Origin: Hydractinia symbiolongicarpus
Lineage: Eukaryota > Cnidaria > Hydrozoa > Anthoathecata > Hydractiniidae
DNA length: 64,000 nt
Assembly: GCF_029227915.1 (NCBI RefSeq)
Contig: NC_079876.1
Coordinates: 12,524,001 to 12,588,000, forward strand
Reading direction: 5' to 3'
Translations under genes and position numbers: made by a program
Notes under the pieces: model-generated
Database searches by the model: none
Seen by the model: the letters and a program-made list of their open reading frames with translations, nothing else
Told to the model about the DNA's origin: nothing
In this document: positions 48,590-59,011 of the stretch, in pieces
How positions within the stretch are numbered: the first letter of the stretch is position 1
Layout: each line of letters opens with the position of its first letter

Positions 48590-49048
48590 TCACGATTGTC
48601 CATGTGTATCTTCGATAGACTGTTGCCCATTGTTTTGTTGCTCTTCATCATTTTGTTCTTCATCTACCTTGGACATGGAGAGTTGGCAGTGGTTTACAGT
48701 ATGCGCAGCAATAGGCAGAGGTGCTAGGAGCTTTCCAAAAGCTCAATACACAAGGATCCCCAAGTCAGCCATGCTGTCCCTGATGATAGGGTCCTCTTCC
48801 AGATCTATCTCGGTATCGCGGGTTAGAGCACGGTGAATCCTGTTTAAAATTAGATGGTACTTACACCTGGCGAAATCGCATATGCGGCAATATCGTTTTT
48901 GATGATGGCATTTGTTTCGTTCCTTTGACGCTTTATCACCATCAATGCATCTTATGCATCTTTATGTTTGTTGGCCGTTACGTTTGTCGATCTTGAAGTT
49001 GTTTATTGTAAAAGAGCGATTACAGTGTGAACAGCACTTTACATCCAT
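48590..49048 (-). pseudogene. Cys-rich zinc-binding-like small protein, two internal stops
   Basis: The minus-strand frame from an ATG at 49048 runs 153 codons with stops at codon 29 (TAA, 48962-48964) and at one TGA further on. The N-terminal half has paired cysteines (CCSHCNRSF, CIRC, YCRICDFARCKYH), consistent with zinc ribbons. The C-terminal half has an acidic patch (TRDTEIDLEEDPIIRDSMAD) and a Gln/Glu-rich end. It lies directly downstream of the polymerase. No family identified. Confidence 0.55.
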
Positions 49049-49058
49049 TTTTTACGTT

Positions 49059-49085
49059 GTTTTGTACAGTAGCTCTATACAAAAC
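49059..49085 (-). terminator. hairpin after the DNA polymerase gene
   Basis: A perfect 8-bp stem, GTTTTGTA/TACAAAAC, with an 11-nt loop, between the polymerase stop (49095) and the next ATG (49048). Confidence 0.65.
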
Positions 49086-49094
49086 TTGGACATG

Positions 49095-52000
49095 CTACAA
49101 GCTCTCCTTAGCCGCTAAGCGATAATGGCCCCTGGCGAGCGTTGATATCTGGCCTGGTTGCACTATCCGTTTGTCATCTACCTTATCGAGCTCCAGCTTG
49201 TTCACTTCCTGCGTGTAGATTTGATGCCCCCTTGTTTTGGATACAGACCCAGGTTTTGTAGATGTCAATACCATCCTCCAGACAGCGCCGATAGTCCTCA
49301 AAGCTGATGGATTTCTTCGTGACGCACTTCTTTACACCTTTCGCTTAGCTCGTTTTTCATTAGACCCACGACCTTCTTGTTTTTGCCGATGAGGAGACGT
49401 CTGTTGTCATCTTTGCTGTAGGCACTCGTGTCAAAACATGTCTACATCATCGGCAATATCACGGTAAAAATCCTCCGTTCTTATGTGATAGACGAAGGAA
49501 TCGGTATCCGCAACTTGTTACCGTATTTGGGCTGCATATATTCATAGTGGAAGTTGTACATCACGATTTTCGAGTTGTCCAAGATGGCTTGACCAATATA
49601 CACCGGTTTGTTCATCTTTACCTCTGTTTTACACATTTCCACACCCATGAGGTGGCTGCTGAAGTAGTTACCATCTTTGAAATTGGGCTTCATGATGAGC
49701 TTTGTGTACTTCTTTTCGTTTGTAACCAACTGGATGTTGTGATGGTTCCTCAAGTTCTCCTTATAAAAGTCCTTCTCGAACTCGGCGGCCGTTCTAAGCC
49801 CCGTGTTGTGGTCGATATAACCCCTCAGCCATGGTTTCTGGTTAAACTGGATGACTCTATACACCTTCTTAAGCTCGAGCCCATGCTTTAAAGCTTGATG
49901 AAGGGCTCTGATATGTACCACGTACTTCCGCTTGTGTTCGAGGTTTGGTATTAGTTTCTCGACCCTGTGAACCACCTTGCGGTCCGGTAGGAAAGGTAGC
50001 TCATTGTGCTTTTCATGTAGGATCTTTAGATAATCGATATCAACTTCCAAGATGTATCCATGCTTGTTGTCCGCGACGAGCTTCTTGATCCTCTTCTCTG
50101 TAAATGTCTCAACATTCGACAGCCATTTGAATCCATGCGTGGGTAGATTTTAACGCATGGCCCAGCCATATAAATTGTTGGCATCGGGGTACTGCAAGTA
50201 TGACGACTCAACCTCTGGATCGTATTGATCCCCCATGTACCTGTTGTTGGCTTTGGCATACCTGTGTACGGCTTGAGTTATACCACCTCGAATACCTTTT
50301 TCAAACATCAGAAGCATATCGGGATCCGTAAGGAGCTCCAGCTTGATTTCTGTGTACTTGAGTGCTGCTTTCCATGCTAAGCCGGGTGTGCTGTAGAAAT
50401 GGGCAGGATCGAGGTTGTGGTTCTCCTGGCATACACTTCGAAAGCTCTGGAAGATGTCAGTCAATAGCAGGACGTCTGCGACGATATAAATATCATGGTA
50501 GTCACCCATGTTGACCTCAGCACCCTTTGGATTGATGACATTCCGGACTTTTTGAGCGTGTTCGTAGTCTTCGTCGCTGACCCCCTTCATGTTCAACTAA
50601 AAGGCCTCCTTGGGAGGTAGCTCAGTCTCTTTGAATCGTCGCCAGCCATCCATGTACTCATACATGGATGGCTCATGCATCATACATGGGTATACACCTC
50701 TTCTGCGCATGAGTTTAAAGATGTCATCCTTGACGAAATACCAACGGAGAATTTTGCACAATTTTGCCAATTTCTCCAAGCTTGATGCCATGAATCCACA
50801 GCTGTCTATGAACCTGATCTCGATCTTCTTGTGCGTTTCGCCATCACCGTACCCCATGCCTGCAATGGGTACGGTGATTTTCACGTTGAAGGAGATACAT
50901 TTTTCGGTGTATTCAGCGATGAAACTAATGTCCTGGGTATCATACTTCTCCCCAGTTCTCGAATGAACAAGTGGGCGTCGTACCCTCAAAGATTGTGGAA
51001 GATCACGGGTACGTGGCCGGGTATCTTGCACTTGAGATTGCAGGTGTTGTGCGCGGCACCTCTGTATAGACCTGTGTAGTGACAGTGGTCTCGAACTTTG
51101 CGGTTCTTTGAATCATCGTTAAATGATTTCATCCAGATGTGACATGTCTTTGCCGCTTCGTGCTCTCTTTGTAACACCTCCGTTAGGGGCAGCATGTCAT
51201 GCTGTGGGAAGGTAGCGTAGAGCCGCTTTACCTCATCCTCCAGGTGTTGAACGAACATCTTCACACAGTCCTTACCACGGTATCTCTGCAAGGGATATGA
51301 TATATCACCATAGGCGAAGGTACTATATGTACACCAACCACATGGTACGTGCTTGTTCAGCTTTTTCGTCTTGGTCTCCCTCTTATCTTCCGTCATTGGA
51401 ACGAGCAGGGATTCGATATCCGCATAGATGGCGAAGGGTAGTGCTGCTGACCATCCTTGTAGTAGAACCACTTTTCCTTTTCGCTTGTCATCGTGATCTT
51501 GACCGCTTCGTTATCCCTGCAGTAGGTATAGTGCTTGTCTCTCGATTCGATTGTTGGAAAGGATTGCAAGCAGTTCATACAGAAGTGCATCTTTGCATGA
51601 TTCTTTGATGTCTCGCTACCCAGGAGCCGTGAGAGATTTTTGATGGTTATATAATGACTCTTTTAATCCTCCGTGAGGAGTAGCAGATTAAGCTGTTTCT
51701 CGCGTCCGTTGTGTGTAGATCGACGCAGGATATTAAAAGTCTTCCCCGTCACGTACAAGACGTTCACCGCGATGTCTGTGTTGTTCTTCTCGAATTTGGT
51801 GATATCCTTGATGCTTGTGGGAAACTCGATGCCCTGCCAGTTATAGCGCTCCGCATATGGTCTCAGCTTGCTGATTTTCTGTGGATCGCTAGTTATATCC
51901 TCATGATGCAGAGCAGCTATCATGCTCGACTTGAAACACTCCTGGTCCTTGTTCGCGGGGTTAGTGATGGCCTTTTTGGGTGGCTATCCACTTGGGTGCT

Positions 52001-53053
52001 TCGATATATGAGGAACCCCTTGTTAGTCGTAGCTTATGGAAGTCCACGTCGAGATGCATGATTCGACCGATCGTGAAGCCACTTTTCGGCAGCGCTGGGT
52101 TCTCCACATGCGTTTTGACTTGGGCAAACATCGTATCTAGCACCTCGTCTACGACGGTACCTTGAAAGACCGGTGTCATGTTGCTATGGAAGACCTTATC
52201 AACTTCGATAAACTCGTTAGTACCCTCCACTAGCTTCTTCCATAAAATCCAGAGGAAGCACTGCACCTTAGCAGACCCCATGTCTTTAACCTGCTTCTCA
52301 ACCAGGGTTTTTACGTGTGATCGCACCATTCCCAAGTACCCATCGACATCCGTACCGTCTATGCCAGGGATGCGGAAACTTCGGAAGGTTCTATGGTGAG
52401 CATGCTTATGTTCCTGAGGAGTGAAGTCTTGGTTCGGCTGCTGCTCGTCTTCAGCATGATCCTCCCTTGCCTCTTCTTCGACTTCACCCATCAGAGTATT
52501 TCTTGCCCTATCATAAAGAGCAAGGATGCGATTTTTTACTGATGCATATATACCTTGCACCGACTTTCTAATACCCTCTGGTAAATAGTTCACAAGCCAG
52601 TCAGACCACTCTCGCAGCTTACTCTTGACTACTGGACGTGTCCTCGCCATCTCTTGGCGTTCAAAGACATTGATGACTTCAGGTATGGGGAGTCGAGGTT
52701 CAATCTTGCTCTTAAAAGGACGGGTTTTTATCATTTCTTGACGTTCGAATATATCCAGGACCTCTGGTGTAAATGCCAAACTCGTCCCCAGCGCATTTTG
52801 TCTCTTTTTTTTACTGAACGTCTCGCCGTTCAGTAAAAAAAAAAGAAACAAAAGGCGCTGGGGACGAGTTTGGTGTAAATGCTTGTGACCTTGATTCTGG
52901 AGCAGGAACAGGTCTTTGGTGTGCCTGTAATAAAGCAACAAGGTCGGCTTTGCGTAGCTTGGAATAGCCCGTAAGCCCACAGGTTTTCGCGATAGCGTGT
53001 AACTGTTTCACAGTATGTGTATTTATCTTTATTGTATAGATTTTTGATGTCAA
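49095..53053 (-). pseudogene. polB: Polinton/adintovirus-type family B DNA polymerase, broken
   Basis: N- to C-terminal landmarks on the minus strand: a SAP-like segment (LHAIAKTCGLTGYSKLRKAD, about 52.95 kb); a long linker with FERQEM repeats; a C2H2-like knuckle (HFCMNCLQSF, about 51.58 kb); an exonuclease-like motif FAIYADIESLL (about 51.43 kb); the polymerase A motif DANNLYGWA (about 50.17 kb); and a DTDS catalytic motif in a shifted frame at about 49.50 kb. This is the protein-primed class used by Polintons. Breaks: no ATG (TTG, with an in-frame stop just upstream); a 96-bp MITE at 52777-52872; frameshifts near 51.96, 51.45, 51.0 and 49.5 kb; in-frame stops at 51663, 50597 and 50150. The B-motif region expected after KDFYK near 49.78 kb appears deleted. 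It cannot be active. Confidence 0.85.
52777..52872. mobile_element. near-perfect palindromic MITE inside the polymerase, family CTCGTCCCCAG (copy 3)
   Basis: The arms begin CAAACTCGTCCCCAGCGC and mirror each other over about 44 bp each around a 5-8 nt centre. The direct repeat GTGTAAATGC flanks it (52767-52776 and 52873-52882), a 10-bp target duplication. Both flanks encode the same residues A-F-T-P of the polymerase, confirming insertion into a once-continuous frame. A 9-11 bp duplication is typical of Mutator-like elements (established for that superfamily; application here is inference). Confidence 0.85.
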
Positions 53054-53130
53054 TCAATAAATTTCTAGCGCGGTCGTATTTTGAGTAAGGAACTCTCCCC
53101 TACTCGCTTGCGCAATCTCTATTTTTATTG

Positions 53131-53304
53131 ATGTCAGCATTATTCCCGTTAGTCGCTATTGCGCATGCGTGGGATTTTATCGGAATCGGACTTGGTTTCG
53201 CATTTGTCGGAATTGGGATTTCGGATTTCGGGATTTCGGGGATTTCCCTTGTCGTCGTCGTCGACTGCGCTAGAACGAACATTTTCCTATCTCTAAAACA
53301 ATGA
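53131..53304 (+). CDS. short hydrophobic glycine-rich ORF, divergent from polymerase
   Basis: 57 aa from ATG (MSALFPLVAIAHAW), rich in Gly/Ile/Phe/Val, with one or two likely membrane segments. It starts about 80 bp from the polymerase 5' end on the opposite strand and overlaps the next ORF by ATGA. No family known. May be chance, but the divergent layout and overlap suggest a viral gene. Confidence 0.35.
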   Translation: MSALFPLVAIAHAWDFIGIGLGFAFVGIGISDFGISGISLVVVVDCARTNIFLSLKQ

Positions 53305-53468
53305 CTAAAATGACCGCTGACGTCACGTACCAGCGCCAACAAACCATTGCCGGGCCGCCAAAACTTCCCCCGAAACGCCTGCCGAACCCTGATAAAACGC
53401 ACGCCGACAAAATGATTGCCAGAATGTGGCACCGACCCCCTCCCCCCACCCCTTCTGAGGATACATAG
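53301..53468 (+). CDS. short proline-rich basic ORF overlapping the previous one
   Basis: 55 aa from ATG (MTKMTADVTYQRQQ), Pro/Lys-rich, with PPKLPPKRLPNPDK and RPPPPTPSED. It begins in the ATGA overlap with the upstream hydrophobic ORF. The coding signal seems to continue in another frame to a stop at 53622 (segment NMIIKLDPSTFYRGVEKAL), followed directly by a hairpin, so this may be the front of a frameshifted longer gene. Confidence 0.35.
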   Translation: MTKMTADVTYQRQQTIAGPPKLPPKRLPNPDKTHADKMIARMWHRPPPPTPSEDT

Positions 53469-53469
53469 C

Positions 53470-53622
53470 ACCGCCGAAAAACGACCCCTGGATTCATTTA
53501 CAGCATTTTTCGGATTGGCGGATTACCACTGGGATAACATGATTATCAAGCTCGACCCCAGCACCTTTTACCGTGGCGTCGAAAAGGCGCTGGCACAGGC
53601 TGGTCACGTGGGCATCAAATGA
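53470..53622 (+). pseudogene. 3' part of a plus-strand gene of the insertion
   Basis: An open frame containing LADYHWDNMIIKLDPSTF and ending GHVGIK then TGA. The frame's own start is not an ATG (TTG near 53416), so it is probably the tail of the gene that begins in one of the two short ORFs upstream. No family recognised. Its stop codon sits inside a strong hairpin, as at other gene ends of this insertion. Confidence 0.4.
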
Positions 53623-53641
53623 ACCAGATTCTGGTTCATTT
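53617..53641 (+). terminator. hairpin at the end of the plus-strand gene
   Basis: A perfect 10-bp stem, AAATGAACCA/TGGTTCATTT, with a 5-nt loop; the TGA stop lies in the 5' arm. It marks the last recognisable viral feature on this side. Confidence 0.7.
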
Positions 53642-53679
53642 TTAATTTATGCAAATTCTGGATATTTACGATTTTGGCG

Positions 53680-54984
53680 ATGGGCTGGGAAGATGTGGTA
53701 CGCGTTTTCAAGCGGCTGAATAATGTTTTCGAAAAGTATGAAAAGTTGCCCTCGTTTATTTTAAAACCAAAACAAGTTCAATGTTTTGAGTATTTAGGAG
53801 AAGGACACCACGTTATAGCTGTTTTGCCTACTGGGTTTGGTAAATCGTTAATTTATCAACTTTTACCCGACTTTGTTCCAGAACGAAAGGCAGGCAATAT
53901 TGTACTTGTTGTCTCTCCTTTAACATCAATTATTCAAGATCAGTTAGTAAATTTAAGTAAAGTAGGCATTGAATGTGGTTTCTTACAACTCGAAGACCAA
54001 GCTAATAGCCAGAGATACGAACCCTTGTTTGAAGAAGATTTGAATGATGCATCAAATTCTGTTTTTAAAATTTCAAAAAACATTGTAAAATTTTATTTGC
54101 ACATCCAGAGTCACTGTTATCAGATCAGGGAAGGAAGATATTATGATCAAAAATTTATGAGGAAAATGTTGTGGCTTGTGTGATAGACGAGGCGCATTGT
54201 GTGGAATTATGGTGAGTATAGCTAGCTAGCTAGTTTTCTTTGTATAACATAACATAACAAAAATCTACATACATAGCTATTATAAAAATAATATGCCTTA
54301 AATATAGCTACTAAATATATATAAACAAACTGATATATATTATATATCCATTTGAAAAAGTTTCACAAACAAAATATATGTATATGTATAGCTATAATAA
54401 TCGAATAATATAAATTTATCACCATAATACAGTTAAGCTAAAAAATTGATGAATTACTGTATGTTATATCTAGGGGTGAAGAATTTCGTACAGAATTTCA
54501 AAACTTATCAGTTTTACAAGCATTCTTCCCTCACAGTATCATGTTAGCTTTGACTGCAACTGCTTCACCAACGAAATTACGTAATTTAAAAAAAGCTTTG
54601 AAAATAGAAAATTGCAAAGTGGTTACTGCAAATCCAAATCGTAAAAGCATTTTTTTAAAAAAAGAAATAAGAATGAGTAATTGCAAAGGATATGAGGATA
54701 TATTAGTACCTATCGCAACAGAGTTAAAGCACAAAAAACAAAACTGCCCTATGACAATTATTTATTTAAAGTTAAAATATTGTGCCTATGCATACAGATT
54801 GTTTGAAAGAATTTTGGGTGAGGATCAATATGTTGATCATAAAAAACATCCATCTTCTCGACTTTTTAATCAGTATCACTCACCACAAACAAAGTTGATG
54901 AAAACAACTATTTTAGAAGAAATAAGACGTGAAAACTCTAGAATAAGAATAATTTTTGTATTGTTTGTCACATTTTTTAACTGA
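53680..54984 (+). pseudogene. RecQ-like DEAH helicase fragment, broken
   Basis: The ATG at 53680 (MGWEDVVRVFKRL) opens exon 1. It holds helicase motif I (VLPTGFGKSLIYQLLP), Ia (VVSPLTSIIQDQ) and, after a frameshift near 54090 and a TGA near 54148, motif II DEAHCVELW. A GT-AG intron (54212-54473) leads to exon 2 with GEEFRTEF and the motif-III-like LALTATASP. The frame ends at 54984 inside motif IV/V territory, without the RecQ C-terminal or HRDC parts. RecQ proteins unwind DNA 3' to 5'. This variant resembles the multicopy cnidarian RecQ-like genes that travel with transposons (inference). Not functional as it stands. Confidence 0.7.
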
Positions 54985-55145
54985 TTTTTAAGATTTGTAC
55001 GACTTATGTTATTTAATCAATAAACATGTATTTTTTACCTGTTTGCTGCAGCCACCTTCAATAACAAGTACTGTATTTATTCTTTGCATTAAGGACAATT
55101 CATGCCATCTGTGCTGCATTAAAATTGAGTAAATAAAACACAATT

Positions 55146-55688
55146 TTATCTGTAGATCATGCTTTTCTTTTCTTGATCTTCAGTAATGAAGTCGTTTTGA
55201 GGTTGTTTTGTTTTGCCAAGTTCTTTAGGAAGTATTTTTGTGTTTGACTTTATGTCTGTTTCATTTGTTATGTTTAGTAAAGGCGTAAATTGTAGAGATT
55301 TTTTTGACTGGAAACAGTTTTTTTGGACAGGATAATTTTCATTTTTAATGTTGATTTTTTCTGGTTTTGACTGCTGGTTTGGTGAAAAAGCTGCACATCT
55401 TTTTACTGTTGTTTGCTGTTGTAAATGGATTTGTTGTTGTTGTACATTATTCTGGAAGTCAAACATTTTATTGATAAACCTGTCACACTTTGAACAAATT
55501 GTTGTAGGCAAAAGTTTAAACTCGGAAACGTTTAATCCACATGTTCTGAATATTTTGTGATGTAAGGATTTTTCCTTTCTACTTTTTGAAAAAATTCTGG
55601 TCAAGTGATGTGCTGATGTTTCTTCAGCACAAATTCGACACACTCCTTTGCCACCTTTATAACCTTTTTTAGGCGTAGATGGCAACAT
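55146..55688 (-). CDS. ZAD-like zinc-finger protein
   Basis: 180 aa from the ATG at 55688 (MLPSTPKKGYKGGKG). Two cysteine pairs, VCRIC near residue 18 and TICSKC near residue 64, separated by a helical basic segment, resemble a ZAD-type zinc domain, a dimerisation module of DNA-binding proteins. A Gln-rich stretch (NNVQQQQIHLQQQ) and a Lys/Asn-rich tail follow, with no C2H2 fingers. It lies convergent to the RecQ fragment; the two may have moved together. Confidence 0.55.
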   Translation of the reverse strand: MLPSTPKKGYKGGKGVCRICAEETSAHHLTRIFSKSRKEKSLHHKIFRTCGLNVSEFKLLPTTICSKCDRFINKMFDFQNNVQQQQIHLQQQTTVKRCAAFSPNQQSKPEKINIKNENYPVQKNCFQSKKSLQFTPLLNITNETDIKSNTKILPKELGKTKQPQNDFITEDQEKKSMIYR

Positions 55689-58600
55689 CTTCTGCAACGA
55701 GAGATTAACAAGAAGAGCACCTGCAACACTTCACTTCTCCCTCGAGCCATATTTATGAATGCATTACCTAGCTGGCTAGCAACAACACCGACTACTTTTT
55801 AACAAAAAATATCGTATATTTGAAAGAAATTCTTACTTTAGCTCTAAGACATCTTTAAAAAAAGGTTGAGGAAATGAGATTAAAAAGGAAAAATAATGCT
55901 TTTTAAGGATTTAAAACCACCACCAACAACGACGCTACATCTTCCGGTGCCATATTTGTTTATGTATCACTTTTAGGATTTTTGCTGACGCCAGCTAAAA
56001 GCGTTGCATAATTAGGGTAACGCCGTGGGCCAATCAGATGCGATACGGTGACCAGCCTGGTCCAGGGCTATTTCGCTAGAACTATCAGAAAGCGCAGCGC
56101 CGTTGAGAAGCAAATAGTCCTGGGGACGAGGTTGCATGAATATAAAATGGCGTGTAATGGGGAAAAGAATCTGTTAAAAAATTCATAAAAGAAAATATGC
56201 AGGCATTTCAGTTACACCTATTTTCGCATGTTGAAAATCGCGTTTCATTACGCCATCAGATTGTGGGCGTATAACATTAGCTAAATTATTGAAAATCTGG
56301 CCGAAACTTATGCAAAAAAGTTCAGATCCCTCCTGAATGTAGCTAGCTATGGCTATTTTCTACTTCTAAATATTTTATGTTTGTCTAGGGTGTGACGACC
56401 ATGTTTCAACAAAATAAGTATTAAAATTAACATTGGTGGTATAGCTACAAGATGCTAGCTCTTCTGGTGACTGTGGGCAGCGAGAAGAGCAAGACAAAAA
56501 AGAAACAGTAGTATCAACCAGAAGGGTTGACCTGACTGACAACTTATGTAACTGACAACCTAGTTGTAGCCAGTATATATATTTACATAAGCTGCGTAGG
56601 TTAGGGAGATATGTATTTCAATACTGGACAGGTGGTAAATAAGTTTAGCGGTTTTATACAAAGTAAAAAATAGTTGGTTGAGCGTGGTTGTTGGGTACAT
56701 GTCATTACCCAAATTTGTTAAATATGGCACCCGAAAATAAACAATTATAAATTCAATATATTAGTACCATTATTCCCTGGTCTAGTAAGTTTTAGACACT
56801 CAAAGTTTCAGAAAAGTCATAACTGGGGCTGAATTTAAAATAAATAAAAAAAAGGATATGTTCTTTCGATCATGGTGATTAAGCCTTATGCCTATGATCT
56901 ACAATTATTACCAATTGTACCAGTACTGAAAATTCTGTACAGTACAGAACGGCCTAACATCACTCAGTATATATTTTGAGCAGTGGTTTTATTGAAGAGT
57001 ACGCTGTGGACATCTTTGGTGACACTCCATGACAGAGAGATTTCGAACCACCACCTAGTTACCAGCCCCCACTCACCTCCTTAACATCATTTTCTTTCCA
57101 CCGTTCAGATATTTCGCTGACTTCTGATTTTTCCTTATAGAGAAGATTTTTTTTTTGATCCTTGGGCAGCGAAAAAAACATTTATCCTGGTATTTTCGAC
57201 TGTTGTTAGTGCAATTCACAACAGCGCACCACACGCACTCCTTGGCACGCGACTAAATCGTTTGTGATTAATCGCACGCCTGAAAAATAAATATTGAGTT
57301 TTCAAAATCAACATTTAAAATCCATTTTGTAGCGTGCGATGGCAGCCCTCGAAAGAATTTTTGGAGACTCGTCAGACAAAAACGTCCGATAGATTTCCGT
57401 CATGGTCGGACACTTTTAGGTCTCAGAAATTATTGGTCGTTGGTAACCAGGTCTTACACAAAAAATCTAGCCATGCGGTTCTTAACTAATGCGGAGGTGA
57501 ACGCCGACGGAGCACGGATGAATCAAGTCTGCAAAACTGCACTTACAGGCGGAATAGACATTTTATCATGGATTTAATTGTAGATAATCTTCAGGTCCGA
57601 ATTTAATGGATTTTTTCTTATGCCTGTAAAAACGAAACCCACGTACGGTGTAAATTTTTTTGAAGTTTTAAGCCACGTGGATAGAGTTTTTTTTTTAACT
57701 TAAAACAAAGGATATTTTTGCCTATTTGCTTGTGATGACCTGAAAAGTAAACAATAAATATAAAAATGACAGTATAGTCATGCAGAAAGTCGCCATACCA
57801 GTAGACGCTTGATCATCGTGTTTGGGGTTCACAATTTATAACGTCCCCCACTTTTCTACTGCAAAATGAATGCGCAACAAAAAATAACCCCGTGTCGTAT
57901 TCGTAACATTCTTTGCACGTGCAGTTTACATCGCACGCGTTACTTGATTTACACGTGCGAATCATCGCACACTTACTCAAATATTCCTGAAAAAGACTGT
58001 TGAATGTGCGATCTGAGTCTAATGTCTCTGTGGCGGGACATCTAGTAAAGAGGAAACTAATTTTTAATTATTGATTGGTTGGCTTTTGAGTAGCTGGAAA
58101 CAATTATGCAACCCTAAGTCATATTGAACTTCAAGTTTTATTAACGATTGCTTCTTACTTTGGTTCATACAGAATTAGCACAGTGTGTGTTTACCTTAAG
58201 ATTTAGACACATCTCTCGGCTTTGATTTTTTAATTCCAAATGAATAATTCATAAAAAATGGTCTTTCACAATTTAGAGGGTAAAATTACCAAAATTTTTA
58301 AAAATATAATAAAATATCAGCCTGGCCCATGTCATTTTGGTCACTTCGGCGCGCTCCAGGTAAATATGTCACACGCGACATATTATTTCAGCCTCGCTTT
58401 AGTGCCTATCATCCACCATCCATATAAACAATCGAAGCGAGAGACTGCATGCTTTTTTTGTAAACAAGAATGAGATGTTGTTCAGTTGGTGTTAAGAAAG
58501 AAAACAAATAATTATTTATGTCTTTTATGTAAATTTGTTACAAGTAAGAATTTTTTGTCAAAATGTTAGTTGATTTTTAATCGGACAGTAGCTTTAAAGA

Positions 58601-59011
58601 AATGGGTTTGTTGGGGTAAGTTGAAAATATGAAATCATAATGTTCATCATGTTTTCTTATATTACACAATCACAATATTTTCATTTCCTAGATTCCATGG
58701 TATTCTTTTTATTGAAAACCTGATGGAATCAGTAAAAGTACGCTAAAAGCATGGAGTTTTGATAAGAATTACCTTTGTTGTCATTTATCAAGGATCATAA
58801 ACCCCAATCCATTCTTATCGTCACATGATTAGTGCACTCAGCCTTTTCAATGAAACAGAGTGGTCCATACGGAATATGATGAGCTGTCTCCATCCCCAAT
58901 AAAAGGTCGATATCGCACTTCATTCAATTGCATGGATCGTTTGAACATCATCAATATCCCTTCAGATTCCATTTTTTTAAAAAGAAGCAATGAAAATGAC
59001 TGGTAACCTTT
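55689..59011. other. spacer with clustered CGTGCGA motifs
   Basis: No gene supported over 3.3 kb. A MITE remnant lies at 56055-56133. CGTGCGA/TCGCACG words cluster in two blocks (57235-57345 and 57915-58015), possibly the two ends of one element, but I could not define termini. Confidence 0.4.
56055..56133. mobile_element. short MITE, family CTCGTCCCCAG (copy 4, decayed)
   Basis: The left end is CCTGGTCCAGGGCT; the right end is AGTCCTGGGGACGAGGTT. About 80 bp. The right terminus matches 39447-39462 exactly over 16 bp. Confidence 0.5.

Noticed and set aside
48423-48836. Plus-strand 137-codon Cys/Ser-rich frame in the viral insertion
   Set aside because: It is antisense to the Cys-rich minus-strand pseudogene, whose frame has paired cysteines and an adjacent hairpin.
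53100-53497. Minus-strand frames of 75-123 codons upstream of the polymerase
   Set aside because: Gly-rich antisense of the plus-strand Pro-rich ORFs; no domain.
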